A stretch of 64,000 nucleotides of DNA, taken from positions 2,356,001-2,420,000 of the forward strand of contig NC_042508.1 of assembly GCF_003054445.1 (NCBI RefSeq), written 5' to 3'. Shown piece after piece: positions 46,539 through 56,540 of the stretch. Under the pieces are notes generated by a model. It saw only the letters and a program-made list of their open reading frames with translations. It had not been told where the DNA came from and did no database searches. The position numbers and the translations under genes were made by a program. Origin of the DNA: Pichia kudriavzevii (lineage: Eukaryota > Ascomycota > Pichiomycetes > Pichiales > Pichiaceae). The number at the start of each line of letters is the position of its first letter. Position 1 is the first letter of the stretch.

Positions 46539-49181
46539 ATGATCGAAACTACAGATTTTGCATCTATTGAAGTTGACAAGGAAAATATTCAACCAATACC
46601 ACAGGGTCGTTCAGCATTGAAACTGAAGGAATTAGTGACTGCCGACCAGGACAAACTGAATGCCACGCTTATAAAAGAACGAGCAGAATTTGAGAGTAAG
46701 TTGACACCCGAGACACTGGAAGAACTAGATGATCCATTAGAATTGTATTTGCAATATATAAAGTGGATACGAGAAAATTATCGAAACGGAAACACAAACG
46801 AATCGTGCTTAATTCAAGTTTTAGAAAGAGCTACTCATGATTTCAAAGATAATGACTATTATAAAAATGAAATAAGATATTTTAAGATCTGGCTAGAATA
46901 TATTACTTATAGTGATCACCCTGGAGATGTGTTTAATTATCTCTTGAAAAAGAAAATTGGTGCCGAATTGGCATTGTTTTATGAAGAATACTCGCAGTTT
47001 TTCGAATTGAATGGTCAATATGACAAAGCACAGTCTATATTCGAACTGGGAATTTCAGTCAACGCTAGACCTAGTAAACGTCTAAAAAGGAACTACGATA
47101 CTTTTCTGGAAAGAAGAAAGGAGAAAGGGACGACAGTTGCAAGCTACGTAGCGAAGGGCCTGTCGAATCCAGATGGTAAAGGTTTATTATTGCTAAATTC
47201 TTCAAAAAAGCCAAAAAAGAAAATGGAACTCTTCAGCGGCTCTAGTCTACAGGATAAAACCATCGATGATATAAGTGCTAAAAATCATCAAAACTTAGAC
47301 AAAATTGAAAACAGTAGGAAAGAGAACAAGCTAGAACCGACAAAATGGAAAGGACAAACATTAAATGTCTCATCTTCCAAAACAAAAACAACACGTAAAA
47401 TGGAAATATTTAGGGATAAGGATGCGCAATATCCAATTACCAAGAAAGTCCCACATGCGGATGGGAAACGTTATGAGACCCATGATTTTAACTTAGATCT
47501 TTTCATGCCGACAGCAAAGTCGAATAGTGCAATAAAATCGGAATCATTTTCCATGTTTGAAGTGTTACTTAAATTTTACAACATAAAGCCAGTTTCTGTG
47601 GAAAACAAAAGTGAATTTACTAAACGTTCTTCTTCTACTGCTTTTGAAACCCCACTTAATAAAAGAGTTAAGAACACATGTGTGGATCAGTCACCCAATG
47701 TACAAGACACTCCCCTATTGGAATATTTCAAGAGCTCGAAAGGTATATTTTCGATGATGGACGAAGACAAAAGTGCTGTGACAGAAGGAAAGGACAACTT
47801 TGAAAAGGAAGTAGTTGGACGCAAGACCACTTTCGGTGACATTCCTCGAACAGAAGAAAAGAATGAACTGATTGATGCTATAATTGGTGGTGCTTTTAGT
47901 GATATATTTACAGATAATACACTCACAAAAACCACAGAAAAAGAGCTTTTGAAGACCCCCATCAAAGAATCATCAATGAAAACATCACTAGAAAAAACTG
48001 AAACTCAAAATAATGATGATCTGACGAGCTCCCCATTTGTAGAGAATCCAGATGATTCTGGCTTTGAACTAGCAAAATCAACAATAATAGAGAACACGGT
48101 CGTGAACCCATACGATAGAGCGCTTAGAAAGGAGCTGGAAACAAAGATAGCCTCAAAGCTTTTCAGAAATGTAAATTTCAACAACTTTTCAAATAAAAAA
48201 ATTCGCAAGCTACAATGTTTTAAAAGTATTTTCCAGCCTAAGGCGCCTGCAATCTATGGAAATAAACAAGCCTTAATAGAGCTCAACAATGTCACTTTTT
48301 GTATAACGCGAGAGCTAGGAAGCGGAGATTTATCACACATCTATTTAAGTGAATCCCTAGATGGTAAACTAATTGCCATGAAGGTCACAAGCCCTCCTGA
48401 GATTTGGGAACCATATATTATTTCAGCTATCAACCTCAGATCTAGGGATTTTATCAAAATTGAAGCATTCAATATGTATGAGGATGAATCCTATCTTCTC
48501 ATACCATATTATGAACAGGGAAGCTTATCTGATATGATGAAATGTTTATCTAGATATAATTACCTGACAGGAAAGAATTTCATTGAAGAAACACTCATCA
48601 TTTATTTGAGTATTCAACTACTTTCCAATGTGATAAAGTTACACAAACTCCAAATAGTTCATTGTGACTTGAAACTTGAAAAATGCATGCTTAATATCCA
48701 ACGTTCATCGATTAAACCAACTTTTAATGACCTAGTTTTAACGGGCTATGAAAAATCAATTGACTTGACATTGTTCCCCATAGACACCAAGTTCAATTGT
48801 GAGAGCATGAATATTTCAGGGCAAAATTTGTCAGAAATTGTTGACAGTACTAACTGGAGGTATGAACCTGATTATATCGGGGTGGCAAATATTATACACT
48901 ATTTGCTGTTTGGAAATACCTTGAAACTCCGTAAGCAAGGTCCTCATTTCCGGCTGGTCGAACCACTCAAGAAATATTGGCAACAAGACCTTTGGAATGA
49001 GTTGTTTGACGTGCTTATCAATCCTAAGATACACGGTCCTCCAGAAAGTATCATCTTAGAACTTGAGAGGCTCAAAGCCAAATTTCAGAACTGGTTTAAT
49101 TTAACGGTTGATAAACGTCTGTTTATGAATAAATTACGTGATATATGTGGTATTTTGGAAACTCGTTTCAAAACGAAATGA
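46539..49181 (+). CDS. Combined MAD3/BUB1 checkpoint protein with degenerate kinase domain
   Basis: An 880-residue protein. KEN boxes lie at residues 14-16 and 261-263; the first is followed by the Mad3/Bub1 TPR domain (about 45-190, LYLQYIKWIRENY, KIWLEYITY, FYEEYSQFFELNGQYDKAQSIFELGI). This double-KEN layout is that of Mad3/BubR1, which inhibits APC/C-Cdc20. The C-terminal ~300 residues (from about 585) are a Bub1-like kinase domain: glycine-rich RELGSGDLSHIY, lysine in LIAMK (about 613), and IVHCDLKLEKC at about 705-715. The magnesium-binding Asn of the catalytic loop is Lys, and the DFG/DLG motif of Bub1 is TGYEKSID, lacking the Asp. So it is a single MadBub gene with a likely inactive kinase domain. 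It acts in the spindle checkpoint at kinetochores. Confidence 0.85.
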   Translation: MIETTDFASIEVDKENIQPIPQGRSALKLKELVTADQDKLNATLIKERAEFESKLTPETLEELDDPLELYLQYIKWIRENYRNGNTNESCLIQVLERATHDFKDNDYYKNEIRYFKIWLEYITYSDHPGDVFNYLLKKKIGAELALFYEEYSQFFELNGQYDKAQSIFELGISVNARPSKRLKRNYDTFLERRKEKGTTVASYVAKGLSNPDGKGLLLLNSSKKPKKKMELFSGSSLQDKTIDDISAKNHQNLDKIENSRKENKLEPTKWKGQTLNVSSSKTKTTRKMEIFRDKDAQYPITKKVPHADGKRYETHDFNLDLFMPTAKSNSAIKSESFSMFEVLLKFYNIKPVSVENKSEFTKRSSSTAFETPLNKRVKNTCVDQSPNVQDTPLLEYFKSSKGIFSMMDEDKSAVTEGKDNFEKEVVGRKTTFGDIPRTEEKNELIDAIIGGAFSDIFTDNTLTKTTEKELLKTPIKESSMKTSLEKTETQNNDDLTSSPFVENPDDSGFELAKSTIIENTVVNPYDRALRKELETKIASKLFRNVNFNNFSNKKIRKLQCFKSIFQPKAPAIYGNKQALIELNNVTFCITRELGSGDLSHIYLSESLDGKLIAMKVTSPPEIWEPYIISAINLRSRDFIKIEAFNMYEDESYLLIPYYEQGSLSDMMKCLSRYNYLTGKNFIEETLIIYLSIQLLSNVIKLHKLQIVHCDLKLEKCMLNIQRSSIKPTFNDLVLTGYEKSIDLTLFPIDTKFNCESMNISGQNLSEIVDSTNWRYEPDYIGVANIIHYLLFGNTLKLRKQGPHFRLVEPLKKYWQQDLWNELFDVLINPKIHGPPESIILELERLKAKFQNWFNLTVDKRLFMNKLRDICGILETRFKTK

Positions 49182-49221
49182 TTATATGATCCAAATATAG
49201 AAGTAGATCGCACAATGTTTG

Positions 49222-50067
49222 TCAAACCTCGGGTATGTTCCCATCCTTTTCCCACTCTCGGTATGCCTTATCCGGACATAAGCTTTTAAATTTTGCAGCG
49301 ACACTTAGTTTGTAGGAAAAGTCGGTTCTAGAGATTAACGACTGAACCTCGCTGTCATCGAATGTATATTCGAAATGGGTACTGGTTTCCTTAGTTTTGA
49401 CGCTATTTCTTTGACCTTCGCCCTCCATTTCTGATGACATTAAATTAAAGTTTTCTCTTTTTGAAGGTGAGGTGTCTTTTAAAGTAGTATTGACTGGTGT
49501 TTGGATCTCGGGCCTGTGTTGTTTACACATCCGTTGTTTAGTCTCGGAGCTTTTTCTAAATATTCTATGCATTCCTTTTGATATTAAAGAGAAAAAAAAG
49601 GACTTTTGCTTCTTATCGTGTTGGTCTGAGCTATCTCTTTGTCTCAGATTGCTCACATATGTAGACTTATTAACCGGTGAATTTGATTTGCTACCGGAGA
49701 AATTATAACGATCAGCTATTGGATTCTCTGGTTGATTTGAGTGAAGGTTGAAGATACCAAAATATTCAATTTTCTCCTGTGTGATGTTTTGAGTACCCGA
49801 TGGATACACTATATATGAAGAAAGCACTTCATCAATTACTCTATGATTTTTTTCGGAAAACGGATCTTGCAGTGAATTTCTCATAAAGTGTTTGTTTTTA
49901 TGGCTTAAAAGCGAAGTGGTACCAATGAAAACGTCTGAGGAAGACTCCGTCTTTAACTTTACATTCTTGAGACTATCAACATATGCCACATTTTCAATAC
50001 TGGCTGGCGAGGCCAAACCTCGTTTGCTACACCTATCAGTCCTTTGTGTATGTTTCAATAATCCCAT
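49222..50067 (-). CDS. Unknown basic protein
   Basis: A 281-residue protein without recognised family. The N-terminal two-thirds is polar and Ser/Asn-rich, with a basic-aromatic cluster KKQKSFFFSLISKGMHRIF (about 152-170) that could bind membranes or be a nuclear signal. The C-terminal ~60 residues (HFEYTFDDSEVQSLISRTDFSYKLS...SLCPDKAYREWEKDG) look folded. No transmembrane segment is clear. Several SP/TP sites (for example TSPSKRE) could be CDK targets. It converges with the MadBub gene, with 40 bp between the stops. Confidence 0.7.
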   Translation of the reverse strand: MGLLKHTQRTDRCSKRGLASPASIENVAYVDSLKNVKLKTESSSDVFIGTTSLLSHKNKHFMRNSLQDPFSEKNHRVIDEVLSSYIVYPSGTQNITQEKIEYFGIFNLHSNQPENPIADRYNFSGSKSNSPVNKSTYVSNLRQRDSSDQHDKKQKSFFFSLISKGMHRIFRKSSETKQRMCKQHRPEIQTPVNTTLKDTSPSKRENFNLMSSEMEGEGQRNSVKTKETSTHFEYTFDDSEVQSLISRTDFSYKLSVAAKFKSLCPDKAYREWEKDGNIPEV

Positions 50068-50273
50068 ATGTGTAATAGTATAGAAAAATTAGAAATATAT
50101 TATACAATGCTTTGAGAAAAAATTTAATGCCTTTTGAATAAGCTAAGATAAGACTTAAATAGTACTTGTGATATATGAGCTTCTCTCAACAGAATAAAAG
50201 CTCTATCTTTGTGTGGTTCTGTTTCGTAAGTCCTATTCTGTTGGTAGCAACCTGTATCTGCTGTACTTGAAGA

Positions 50274-52268
50274 TCAGGTCCTTCCAAATAAGGTGCGAAA
50301 TTTTTGTTTCAGTTTTTCAACTGGCCTTTCACTCTGAGCAAGTTCTGCTTCCTCTTCAGTAACAACCTTTTTGACGAGGAGGTTAAAGATGGACCCAAAC
50401 GTTAAGGACATGATCGTCAATGTCAATATGATAACATTATAAGGCATAGAGAAATCTGGAGTAGGAAGAGTTAGGAGACCAGTTGTCGTACGCATTATAT
50501 ATTTCACGTTGTCAGGATGGTCCTTGTCAATCAAAGCAAACACAACTGGCTCTAACTCAAAGCCATGGTTAGCATCGGGCGGATACTCCGAGTATAGTAA
50601 CATTGATTTATCAAAACTAAACGTAAATTTGAGTTTTGTCTTTGCTGGCGCTAGTATCCTCAGCTCTAAATGTGTTGGCGTAACTCTATCGACCGCAGGA
50701 TGGTAAACAATTTCTTTGATATATTCCGACAATTCTTCATTCTGAACATTCAACAGTACAGATTCACCACTTTTATTTGTCACAGTTAATACCAAAGAAT
50801 GTGTGTATAGTTTCACAAACCAGGGCAGAGCTTGGAAAATAACAATTACTTGGTCTCCTTCTGTGGGATTGAAGAAATCAAGTCGGAACCCACCACTTTC
50901 TTGAGAATACCCGGATAAGGATCTTGAAGCTCGAAAAGGAGGTTGTTCTATGTTATTGACTTTTGAGCTGTCATGAGTTTTAAAAGATACGTTGTATTCA
51001 TCACTCGTCAACAGAGAAAAGCATAGTTTTTCATCCATGTAAAACTGATCTGGAGGTTGCAGGGATAAGTGTCCAATCTCCCAATTGTTTAGATCAATAT
51101 CAAAACAAACGGTGGAAGGTTTTGATGCTACCAACGAACCACCCCTTATCACCTTCCCAAACAGATCAAGAAATGTAAAATCTAAGTCTGGTGATTCAAC
51201 TAGGGGGAAACAGTTGTAAAGATCATGAATTCGACTAGGATCACACTTAAGTTCAGTACCTGGAGTTGGTTTAGGAATAGGGTATTTATTTTTGTCCTTA
51301 ACCTTGGGTACGTTAAGAATCAAGTTGATAGCTTGTTTCAGAGACTGAGTACAATTATCTACCCCTCCATCCTCGCAGTTTGTTAAAATATCTATAGACA
51401 TGGATGTCCATTCTGCATTGAACATTTTGTTCCCCGAGAGTAATGATGAAATTCCTTGTTTTCCCTTCGTTGGAAGTAACTTTAGGAACGGAGTTAAGTT
51501 TTCTGTGCATATTGGCTCTCTCGGCAATGCACTTCTAAAATGATACAGCTGACCAAGCAAGTTACTGTTTGTATCAATGTTGCTTTCTTTTTGAAAGAGT
51601 TGCTCTGGCTTGGTCGTCACAGCTGAATCGATAGAATTAAAAGATGCACAAAAAAGACCTGAAAGGGAATTGGCCAACTGGACCCAGTATTCGAATGCCT
51701 CATCTTCTGAATTCGCCTCAATAAATGCCCAAATCTCAACACCAGTACCACCGCTTAGATTTCCATTTGCAACAAGCTTCCCATTAAGGTCAGAATCATA
51801 CCAACCGTGCCCAAATCTGAGATGTAGCTCCCTTGTATTGGTTGACTTGAGAATGGACCCCAATGCCTTGGGAAAAACATCATAATATGTAATCTCTTTA
51901 GAGGAAGGATACAATTCCGTAGTCCTGCTAGCTTCAAAATTAAACGACATCAGGATATTACCGCCTTGCAAAGGCTTTATCTCCAAATGTTCAGTATTTG
52001 GATACTTTTTGCCATCGTAATCATATTTTGCAGATAAAGGCAAAGTCTTTGGTTCAGACTGGTCAACTTCTTCTTGATTTGTATCCAATGTACTAGTTTG
52101 GACCAAGTGTGAACTTTCTATGATGTCGGATTGTTCCTCGGGCAAACAATTCCTACTTCCTGTGACGTGTTCAGAATATGCAATTGTTCCTTCATCGCTA
52201 CTTGCAAACTCCGTACCAATAACATGAACCACCAATGGTAAAATCCAATACAGGTATTCAAGCTTCAT
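50274..52268 (-). CDS. GPI16: GPI transamidase subunit Gpi16 (PIG-T)
   Basis: 664 residues from the ATG at 52268, three codons inside the open frame; the first ~20 residues (MKLEYLYWILPLVVHVIGTEF) are a signal peptide. The family block LHLRFGHGWYDSDLNGKLVANGNLSGGTGVEIWAFIE (about 130-170) and the later ILNVPKVKDKNKYPIPKPTPGT/DLDFTFLDLFGKVIRGGSL segments fit Gpi16. A single membrane segment near the C-terminus (about 605-627) leaves a short basic cytosolic tail ending LKQKFRTLFGRT. Gpi16 is disulfide-bonded to the catalytic Gpi8 and helps attach GPI anchors in the ER. Yeast Gpi16 is 610 residues; the extra length is mainly an acidic, Ser-rich stretch after the signal peptide. Confidence 0.93.
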   Translation of the reverse strand: MKLEYLYWILPLVVHVIGTEFASSDEGTIAYSEHVTGSRNCLPEEQSDIIESSHLVQTSTLDTNQEEVDQSEPKTLPLSAKYDYDGKKYPNTEHLEIKPLQGGNILMSFNFEASRTTELYPSSKEITYYDVFPKALGSILKSTNTRELHLRFGHGWYDSDLNGKLVANGNLSGGTGVEIWAFIEANSEDEAFEYWVQLANSLSGLFCASFNSIDSAVTTKPEQLFQKESNIDTNSNLLGQLYHFRSALPREPICTENLTPFLKLLPTKGKQGISSLLSGNKMFNAEWTSMSIDILTNCEDGGVDNCTQSLKQAINLILNVPKVKDKNKYPIPKPTPGTELKCDPSRIHDLYNCFPLVESPDLDFTFLDLFGKVIRGGSLVASKPSTVCFDIDLNNWEIGHLSLQPPDQFYMDEKLCFSLLTSDEYNVSFKTHDSSKVNNIEQPPFRASRSLSGYSQESGGFRLDFFNPTEGDQVIVIFQALPWFVKLYTHSLVLTVTNKSGESVLLNVQNEELSEYIKEIVYHPAVDRVTPTHLELRILAPAKTKLKFTFSFDKSMLLYSEYPPDANHGFELEPVVFALIDKDHPDNVKYIMRTTTGLLTLPTPDFSMPYNVIILTLTIMSLTFGSIFNLLVKKVVTEEEAELAQSERPVEKLKQKFRTLFGRT

Positions 52269-52478
52269 TGAGGCCACAATGCGACTGTTTACTGTCCAGA
52301 GAACACCACCTTAGGTTTGAATCAAAGAGGGTGTGCAGGTATTGAAATTCATGTACTTTCACAATTGCAGTTGTCAACAACTCTTTTTTTCTTCAGCTCG
52401 CGTGCCCGTGGTGAGGAAGTTTGGAAAGTCTAACATACAGAAACGTTTATATATGAACTATAGAACATTACAAAATTG

Positions 52479-55400
52479 TTATTTTCTTGCTAAACTTTTT
52501 ATACTCAATTTTGTTAGTCTTACCTTCAAAAGTGACCAGCTAATGAATCTCTGTAGAACAATTATCACCGAGAAAAGAACAAAATACAAAGTCTTATCCA
52601 CTTTAAGGTCATACAACTCTAGAACGTCAGCACCTGTACTAAACAAACATTTCCCATCAGGAAGAGCTTCTGATTTGGAGCACGTGAGTTTCAAAGAATC
52701 GGTGAACACTTCGTTGGCAACAAGCATTACGCAATAGTGTAATGGTGAAACGTAATTAATTGCTTTTAAAAATTTGTCCAAATTCATCGACAACAACCCC
52801 GACATACAAACTCCAATTGAACAGAAAACAGATATAATATTCATGGCGAAACCTGGATGGTCGATTATTGTGTTGAAAGAGATACCTAGTGATTCTCCTG
52901 CATTCACAACCATAAAAGTTCCGTAGAAAATTGTGAAGAAAATACCAGCTTTGATTTGTAGACCAATAACAAAAACAACAAAAATGGCAAATATAAGACA
53001 CGCTATTATCTCAAAAGGCAATTCTATTAGAAGGTAGCTGAAAAAGAAAGAATTCGAGCCAACAGCATCATCAGCATATTCAATGTAAAAGTAATCTCTT
53101 TCCTGTGGGTAAGATGACATATTATTTAACATGCCTGTAAAATATAGTGACGTAAATTGTTGGATCAACCCGAATCTATCCTGTATGCTCCTTGTGTTGT
53201 GTTTCAACCTAGAGAAAAATAGCATCAATATTATACCCATCCCCAAGACCTGAGTTGATCTAGCAACCAAAATGTTCTTATCACGAACTAACCCTGTCCA
53301 TTGCCTAGATGTGATGACAGAGAATCCGATAAAAAAACCTGCTCTTTGTTTAATAATTGCCTTGAACGACTTTTCGACATCTTTTTCAGTCTCCAAAAGA
53401 ATTGCCTTTTCACCAACTTCTGAAAATTCACGTGTATTCCATGCCTCCAATATATGTCTTACTCGTGCTTTGGTTTTTATTTCGATTGTTTCGTTAGAGG
53501 TATTGTACGAGATCAGGTCAATCACAAAGTCGGCCAAGTTTGTGTAAATCGGTATTGGGTATCCCAAGCTGCTAAAATGTGGGATCAAGTCTCTCTCGGG
53601 ACCATTGAAGGCAACCTTACCTCCCTTGGCTAGTAAGAGAATAGAAGCAAAGTATGATAATGTCCGCGGTTGATGGATTGTCATTATAATCGTGGTTCCA
53701 TGTTGTGTTAGTTTCTTTAAACACTCGATAATGGAAGCAGCGGTAAACGAGTCGAGGCCTGAAGTTGGTTCATCCAAGAATAGAATCTTCGGAGATGCTA
53801 TTAGCTGAATTGCAATTGATAAACGACGCTTCTCTCCTCCGGATATACCTTTTAGTAACTCGTTGCCTACAATGGTGTTTGCACAGTCTCTCAGTCCCAT
53901 TTTAAGGATAATATCATCAACTATCATATTCTGCTGCACAACTGATATGTTGCTCCTTGATAGCCTTAAACGAGCTGCATACCTCAGAGTTTCCCTAACG
54001 GTGATTCCAGACAATAAGTGATCATCTTCTTGCACAACATACGAGCAAACGGGTTTCACGATGTTGCAGTCTCTAATCCTAAAACTGTTTAAATATATCT
54101 CCCCAGTAGATGTATACTGAGTAAAGTAATTTGAGGAAAGTCTTCCACTCAGAAGGTTTAATAGTGAGGTTTTCCCTGAACCAGAAGGACCCATAATAGC
54201 ATTCAATTCTCCCGGAATGAAATCAGCATTCACATTATCTAATATAAGCTTGTTGGACTTTTTCAATCTGTTTTCAACAGTTAGGCCAACGTTTCTTATT
54301 GATACACATATATAATTAGAGTGTGGGTCCAGATAGTCGGTACTCGTGTTTCCATTAGTTATGTCATTCAGTTTTTCGTCGTAATCAACAGAGTTATCAA
54401 TGGTATCTGAGTTTTTAATCTCCTTCCCCATTGCCATGTCTAAAGGTTTCACATAAAAAATAATACCAGCCAAAAGGTAATATCCAATAGCAAATGCTAA
54501 CACAACGCAGATAGGAAGTGCGTTCCAATGTTCCCAAAATCCTAAATTCTGCATAATATATGAACCTGTATATTGATAGCATAGGTTTTGCACGTTTGGA
54601 TTATCCTTATTCTCTTTATAACAATCGCTAATAAAATCAGAAAATTGGTTACTTGCAAGGTATCCATATGAGTACCAAAGATAAGCAACATATTTACACC
54701 ACCGAACATAAACTGGCATCTGAGTAGCGTTAACAAACATACCATTTGTCATAGACTGGAAGGTAAAGTTCAGGTTTCCTACCAAGGTTGCTATTGGAAC
54801 GTCTCTGCTAATCGAAGCGGCAAGAGTTGCAAAAGACATTGTATTTAAATTGAAGATTAGAATACCAGCAAAGTACTTGAAGAAATACTTTGCCGAGTCT
54901 GTTCTTAAGCCATACATAAAGTAGGTTGTAACTGAAAACAACAGCGGTATCCAAAAGTCTTCAGTCATAAATTTAGATATCCTCCTCGCAATTAAAAATC
55001 CATGAACCGAGACACAGTCCTCCATTCTTTCCCTGTCAAAAAACTTCAAATCAAATTGACAAAGTCGGTAGGTTTCGTATAGCATAAATAAATAGCATTG
55101 TAAGGATGAAGAGCTGTACAAAGCTGCCTCCATAGTTCTCACACCAGTAAGTGACGAATCCGGTTTGAAAAAGATCCATCCACACAATAGACCTAAAAAT
55201 AATGCTTCAAAAAGAATAGAAAACCAACCAAATGGGTCCCTTCTTTGTAGGGTCAAATTTCTCCTAATCAATATGTTGACTTCTCTTAAGAATGGAGCTC
55301 TCCCCACTTGCTGAAAAATCTCAGTCTCTGTGACATCATCTGAAAACCGTAGTTCTTTCCCTTTTATTTTTGCAATACCAGTCATAATTTTTTCCCATTC

Positions 55401-56417
55401 AGCTGTTATCAGATCTACTCTTTTCATAGATTCAATCTCTTGTGCCCTGGTACGAGTATCTATACTTGTGATATCAACATAGTAGTCAACAGGATTTACC
55501 ATAACCTTGGGCAAGGGGAAGCCTAGAGATTCAAAGTGTTCTTCAATGTTTGTGAAAGAATCTCCATAACATAGTTTACCCTTAGATAAAATCAAAACAA
55601 CATCAAATAATTTGAATATATCTGCTCTTGGTTGATGTATACTCATTATAATTGTTTTATTTAATCGCTTTGCTAGATGATGTAACGATTTGCAGAGCAA
55701 ATAGGCATTATAGTTGTCTAGTCCAGTTGTTGGTTCATCAAGGAATAATACAGAAGGATTTGAAATCAGTTGCAAGCCAACACTCAATCTCCGCCGTTCA
55801 CCACCACTCAGCCCCTTATTTTTATTATGGCCGACTAAAGTATCTTTACACTCTTTCAAGCCCAAAATCAAAATAATCTCATGAACTAGGTTACGACGCT
55901 GCTGCCAAGAAGTCAATTTGGGTAACTTCAACTCGGCAGAATACATCAGCGTTTCAAAACATGTTAGGGTCGGTATCAAGATGTCTTGCTGGATGACATA
56001 TGCGTGCCTGTAATGTTTCAGATCGGTGTCCTGGTTGTAGAGAATAGATCCTTTCTGGGATATTGTATTGACATTAAACTTTCGATTAGCTAGTGCATTC
56101 AATAGTGTGGTTTTCCCCGACCCACTTCCGCCAACTATACAGGTCAAGGAATTAGGTGGAACGTCAAAGGACATTGGATAAAGTAAAGTTTTCGTAGACT
56201 CACTAGATTCAACGTCGACCTTTTGGAAGCATTTTCTGCATGTCTGGAATAATCTGTTGCTTGTGGCCGAAAGATTAGATTGTATCGATAGGTCTCTTAC
56301 TCTTATATACACTTTTTTTGTGGGGGTGAAGGATAAATTTTCGTCTACCGTTTCCAAATAGTCTGGTGACTCTACCAGAGAATACTCACTTACGGATAGG
56401 TCTTGAGCTTTTTCCAT
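52479..56417 (-). CDS. ABCG-type full transporter, YOL075C-like
   Basis: 1312 residues from the ATG at 56417, with the order NBD-TMD-NBD-TMD. NBD1: Walker A GGSGSGKTT (96-104), signature LSGGERRRLSVG (about 205) and LFLDEPTTGLD. NBD2: Walker A GPSGSGKTS (about 741), signature ISGGEKRRLSIA and LFLDEPTSGLD. Both signatures and Walker motifs are intact, unlike Pdr5-type proteins in which site 1 is degenerate. Each membrane domain has six hydrophobic segments. The size and symmetric intact NBDs match S. cerevisiae YOL075C (1294), a poorly characterised ABCG member linked to vacuolar/lipid transport; the substrate is unknown. A leucine or valine-rich end leads to KSLARK. It is not a pleiotropic drug pump by sequence class. 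Confidence 0.9.
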   Translation of the reverse strand: MEKAQDLSVSEYSLVESPDYLETVDENLSFTPTKKVYIRVRDLSIQSNLSATSNRLFQTCRKCFQKVDVESSESTKTLLYPMSFDVPPNSLTCIVGGSGSGKTTLLNALANRKFNVNTISQKGSILYNQDTDLKHYRHAYVIQQDILIPTLTCFETLMYSAELKLPKLTSWQQRRNLVHEIILILGLKECKDTLVGHNKNKGLSGGERRRLSVGLQLISNPSVLFLDEPTTGLDNYNAYLLCKSLHHLAKRLNKTIIMSIHQPRADIFKLFDVVLILSKGKLCYGDSFTNIEEHFESLGFPLPKVMVNPVDYYVDITSIDTRTRAQEIESMKRVDLITAEWEKIMTGIAKIKGKELRFSDDVTETEIFQQVGRAPFLREVNILIRRNLTLQRRDPFGWFSILFEALFLGLLCGWIFFKPDSSLTGVRTMEAALYSSSSLQCYLFMLYETYRLCQFDLKFFDRERMEDCVSVHGFLIARRISKFMTEDFWIPLLFSVTTYFMYGLRTDSAKYFFKYFAGILIFNLNTMSFATLAASISRDVPIATLVGNLNFTFQSMTNGMFVNATQMPVYVRWCKYVAYLWYSYGYLASNQFSDFISDCYKENKDNPNVQNLCYQYTGSYIMQNLGFWEHWNALPICVVLAFAIGYYLLAGIIFYVKPLDMAMGKEIKNSDTIDNSVDYDEKLNDITNGNTSTDYLDPHSNYICVSIRNVGLTVENRLKKSNKLILDNVNADFIPGELNAIMGPSGSGKTSLLNLLSGRLSSNYFTQYTSTGEIYLNSFRIRDCNIVKPVCSYVVQEDDHLLSGITVRETLRYAARLRLSRSNISVVQQNMIVDDIILKMGLRDCANTIVGNELLKGISGGEKRRLSIAIQLIASPKILFLDEPTSGLDSFTAASIIECLKKLTQHGTTIIMTIHQPRTLSYFASILLLAKGGKVAFNGPERDLIPHFSSLGYPIPIYTNLADFVIDLISYNTSNETIEIKTKARVRHILEAWNTREFSEVGEKAILLETEKDVEKSFKAIIKQRAGFFIGFSVITSRQWTGLVRDKNILVARSTQVLGMGIILMLFFSRLKHNTRSIQDRFGLIQQFTSLYFTGMLNNMSSYPQERDYFYIEYADDAVGSNSFFFSYLLIELPFEIIACLIFAIFVVFVIGLQIKAGIFFTIFYGTFMVVNAGESLGISFNTIIDHPGFAMNIISVFCSIGVCMSGLLSMNLDKFLKAINYVSPLHYCVMLVANEVFTDSLKLTCSKSEALPDGKCLFSTGADVLELYDLKVDKTLYFVLFSVIIVLQRFISWSLLKVRLTKLSIKSLARK

Positions 56418-56540
56418 CAAGGAATACTCTTTTGAGGGGTGGCTTGGTGTGGTTTGTCGTTGTTAAGGGTACATATATTTACAATTATACAGGGCCCATG
56501 GAAAAGGATTCGCAAATTTCTGAATCTGCGTCAGATGCTG

